A DNA stretch of 64,000 nucleotides from NCBI RefSeq assembly GCF_002002925.1, contig NZ_CP019511.1, forward strand, positions 2,356,001-2,420,000, given 5' to 3'. This document shows, in pieces, positions 62,000 through 64,000 of the stretch. A program made the position numbers and the translations under genes. Under the pieces are notes generated by a model that worked only from the letters and a program-made list of their open reading frames with translations, was not told the origin of the DNA and searched no databases. The DNA comes from Sphingomonas sp. LM7 (GTDB lineage Bacteria; Pseudomonadota; Alphaproteobacteria; Sphingomonadales; Sphingomonadaceae). Each line of letters starts with the position of its first letter. Position 1 is the first letter of the stretch.

Positions 62000-63733
62000 T
62001 CAGCGCGTGCGAACATAGCTCCCGGGCGCGTCTTCGATTGCTTTTAGTTTGCCCTTTCCGGGCACACGTGCGCCTTTTGCATCTACCTTTTGGCTATCCA
62101 CGCTTTCGATCCATTCCACCCAATCGGGCCACCAGCTGCCCTTGGTTTCCCTGGCACTGGCCATGAACTCGGAAAGCGTCTCGACCTTCTGGTCGTTGAC
62201 CCAATATTGGTACTTCCCGGCTGCAGGCGGGTTCACCACCCCGGCGATATGACCGGAGCCCGCCAGCACGAACTTGAGAGGCCCTTTGAAGTGGTGGGTG
62301 ATCTTCCAGACGCTTGCTGCAGGCGCGATATGATCCTCGCGCCCCGCCTGGACATAGGTCGGCGTCGCCACCTTGCCCAGGTCGATCGGCGTGCCGTCGA
62401 TCGTCAGCAGCCCCGGCACCACCAGCTTGTTGTCGCGGTACAAGTCGGTGAGATAGCTCAGATGCCAGGTCGACGGCAGGTTGGTAACGTCCGAATTCCA
62501 GTGGAGCAGGTCGAACGGCACATAGTCCTGGCCCATCAGGTAATTGTTGGTGACATAGTTCCAGATCAGGTCGCGGCCACGCAGCAGGTTGAAGGTCGCC
62601 GCCATGTAGCGCCCGTCCAGGAACCCCTCCCCGCCCAGGCTCTTGATCATCGCGAGCTGGTCGTCGGTCACGAAATGGCCGAGTTCGCCGGCGTCGGAGA
62701 AATCGACCTGTGCCGTGAAGAAGGTCGCGCTCTTCACTTTCTCCGGCTCGCCGCGTGCGGCCAGCACTGCCAGCGTGGCGGCAAGCGTCGTGCCCGCCAC
62801 GCAATAGCCGATCGCATGGACGCCCTCGACGCCGAGCAGCTCGCGCACCGTGTCGATCGCGTCGATCTGGCCGCGCTCGACATAATCGTCCCAGACCACG
62901 TCCTTCATGCTCGCGTCCGCCGACTTCCACGACACGACGAACACCGTCAGCCCCTGCGCCACCGCCCAGCCGATGAAGCTCTTCTCGGGGGTGAGATCGA
63001 GGATGTAGAAGCGGTTGATCCAGGGCGGGAAGATGATCAGCGGGATTTCGTGGACCTGCTTGGTCACCGGCGAATATTGGATCAGCTCGTACAGCGGCGT
63101 GCGCCTGACCACCTTGCCCGGCGTCATCGCCAGGTTCCTGCCCAGCTCGAACGCGCCTTCCGCAGTCTGCGTCATCTGCCCCTTGGCGATGTCCGACAGC
63201 ATGTTCTGCAGGCCCTTGAGCAGGCTCTCGCCCTTGGTCTCGACGATCTTCTCGAGCACCAGTGGATTGGTCGCGGGAAAATTGGTTGGGCTCACTGCGT
63301 CGATGAAGCCCCTGGTCGCAAACCGGATCTGGTCCCTCTGCCGCGGATCGACGCCTTCCAGCGCATCGACGCCCTTCAGCATGTGATCGGCGATCACGAA
63401 ATAACTCTGGCGCAGGAAATCGAACACCGGCTCTTCGCGCCATTGCGGCGCCTTGAAGCGCTTGTCGCGCGCCTGTTCGGGCGTCTCCTCGAACGGCGCG
63501 GCGTTGGTGGGATCGAGGAAGCGCTGCCACAGCTGCATCGTGTCCGCCCAGAAGTTCGCACTTGCGCGCATCTGCGCAGCGGGATCGAACATCCCGCCAA
63601 ACATCGGCGCAGCGGGCACTTGCTCCATCAGGTCGATGCCATGTTCGAGCATCATCTGCTGCGCCTTGCCCAGCACCCAGGTCCAGTGCTGCAGCTCTTC
63701 CAGGCTCGGCGTCGCAGTCGGGGTATCAGCCAT
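62000..63733 (-). CDS. phaC: Poly(3-hydroxyalkanoate) synthase, class I
   Basis: A 577-residue polymerase joining hydroxyacyl-CoA units into PHA. The catalytic triad is visible: Cys311 in GYCVAG, Asp467 in GREDHIAP and His495 in GSGHIAGV. The N-terminal domain (about residues 1-200) and the FPPWINRFYILDL motif are typical. The ATG at 63733 follows GAGAGGA; an opening 31 codons longer has no similarity. It is cotranscribable with the phasin 116 bp downstream, but that gene has its own operator. Confidence 0.96.
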   Translation of the reverse strand: MADTPTATPSLEELQHWTWVLGKAQQMMLEHGIDLMEQVPAAPMFGGMFDPAAQMRASANFWADTMQLWQRFLDPTNAAPFEETPEQARDKRFKAPQWREEPVFDFLRQSYFVIADHMLKGVDALEGVDPRQRDQIRFATRGFIDAVSPTNFPATNPLVLEKIVETKGESLLKGLQNMLSDIAKGQMTQTAEGAFELGRNLAMTPGKVVRRTPLYELIQYSPVTKQVHEIPLIIFPPWINRFYILDLTPEKSFIGWAVAQGLTVFVVSWKSADASMKDVVWDDYVERGQIDAIDTVRELLGVEGVHAIGYCVAGTTLAATLAVLAARGEPEKVKSATFFTAQVDFSDAGELGHFVTDDQLAMIKSLGGEGFLDGRYMAATFNLLRGRDLIWNYVTNNYLMGQDYVPFDLLHWNSDVTNLPSTWHLSYLTDLYRDNKLVVPGLLTIDGTPIDLGKVATPTYVQAGREDHIAPAASVWKITHHFKGPLKFVLAGSGHIAGVVNPPAAGKYQYWVNDQKVETLSEFMASARETKGSWWPDWVEWIESVDSQKVDAKGARVPGKGKLKAIEDAPGSYVRTR

Positions 63734-63864
63734 GCATTCCTCTCCAGCGGCGCGTACGGTCGCTTTAGCGCCGACAAGCCAACTCGTCATTCCCGCACAC
63801 GCAGGAATGGCGTAGGAACGCCCCACGGCGCAATGCAGCGCCCAAATTCGAGAGAGAAGTGGAA

Positions 63865-64000
63865 ATGTCCGAAGAGTTCTACCGCATGAAGCGGCTGCCG
63901 CCTTACGTCATCGCCGAGGTAAACGGCATGCGGGCAGCGGCGCGGGCGGCGGGCGAGGACATCATCGATCTCGGCATGGGCAATCCCGATCTGCCGCCGC
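63865..64000 (+). CDS. Aminotransferase class I/II, truncated by window end
   Basis: Only the first 45 residues are in the window ([19 protein letters not shown], then [14 protein letters not shown]). The start resembles alanine/LL-diaminopimelate-type PLP aminotransferases. GAGAGAAGTGGAA precedes the ATG. It is divergent from phaC across 131 bp, which also contains a short palindrome near 63790. Confidence 0.82.
   Translation, partial: MSEEFYRMKRLPPYVIAEVNGMRAAARAAGEDIIDLGMGNPDLPP

Overview
The window reads as a chromosomal segment of a sphingomonad (Alphaproteobacteria, Sphingomonadales; probably Sphingomonas or a close relative). The base composition is G+C-rich, and the gene content fits: an SspB adaptor of the alphaproteobacterial type, an ATP12 chaperone, a NDUFAF7/MidA-type methyltransferase, a TorF (Gcw_chp) putative porin, a PHA synthase with a phasin, extensin-family and Tat-exported sugar enzymes, and toxins whose N-terminus carries the FNPWHDP..G.FTF motif that I associate with sphingomonads. 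No rRNA, tRNA, CRISPR array or transposase gene was found.

Layout. 0-7.3 kb: a hypothetical gene, then a mostly minus-strand run (extensin-like protein, NUDIX hydrolase, SMP-30 lactonase, Gfo/Idh/MocA oxidoreductase, histidine kinase with response regulator). 7.4-16.8 kb: recN and bamD; manA; several exported or lipoprotein hypotheticals; then a translationally coupled chain crcB - RluA-type pseudouridine synthase - HAD hydrolase - small membrane protein - ATP12 chaperone. 16.8-24.1 kb: the accessory region, visibly lower in G+C. It holds a HipA-like kinase / DUF3037 pair and two polymorphic-toxin cassettes next to gmk. 24.1-28.5 kb: gmk, two small paralogous proteins, fumC, TorF-like porin, sspB. 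28.6-33.7 kb: the histidine operon hisB-(yciI-like)-hisH-hisA-hisF-(L,D-transpeptidase)-(small tail protein)-hisE-HIT. 33.8-43.3 kb: an APC permease, a YfbK-type vWA protein, a helix-hairpin-helix protein, a CNNM/CBS protein, an OmpA-like lipoprotein, tadA, rpmB and a phytase-like protein. 43.5-55.5 kb: phbB, hemH, an orphan molybdopterin-binding subunit, lgt, the coupled midA-GNAT-pgeF trio, a PLP enzyme, a 5'-nucleotidase and a haem-oxygenase-like protein. 55.7-64 kb: a GH9 glycosidase behind a LacI-type operator, murA, a Crp/Fnr regulator, clpS, the phasin (behind a PhaR-type operator), phaC, and the start of an aminotransferase.

The most interesting part is 19.65-24.7 kb. Two toxin-immunity cassettes share a near-identical header of about 145 bp, which covers the upstream region and the first 20 or so codons. 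The first toxin (DNA/RNA non-specific endonuclease, DHGGH core) appears broken by a single frameshift. The second (HNH-like, VVVHH core) is intact and is followed by an immunity candidate. Between them lies a 178-bp copy of the 3' end of gmk, in the same orientation as the intact gmk beyond the second cassette. Its differences from gmk are almost all synonymous, so it probably arrived with a cassette from a relative rather than decaying in place. This looks like a gmk-anchored site where cassettes accumulate by homologous recombination. A second undescribed pair, a HipA-like kinase with a DUF3037 protein overlapping by 4 bp, sits just upstream.

Working together: phbB, phaC, the phasin and the PhaR-type site make up PHA synthesis and granule coating. 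The his genes form one pathway operon interrupted by unrelated small genes. lgt and bamD serve lipoprotein and outer-membrane biogenesis. murA, pgeF and the L,D-transpeptidase serve peptidoglycan. sspB and clpS are ClpXP and ClpAP adaptors.
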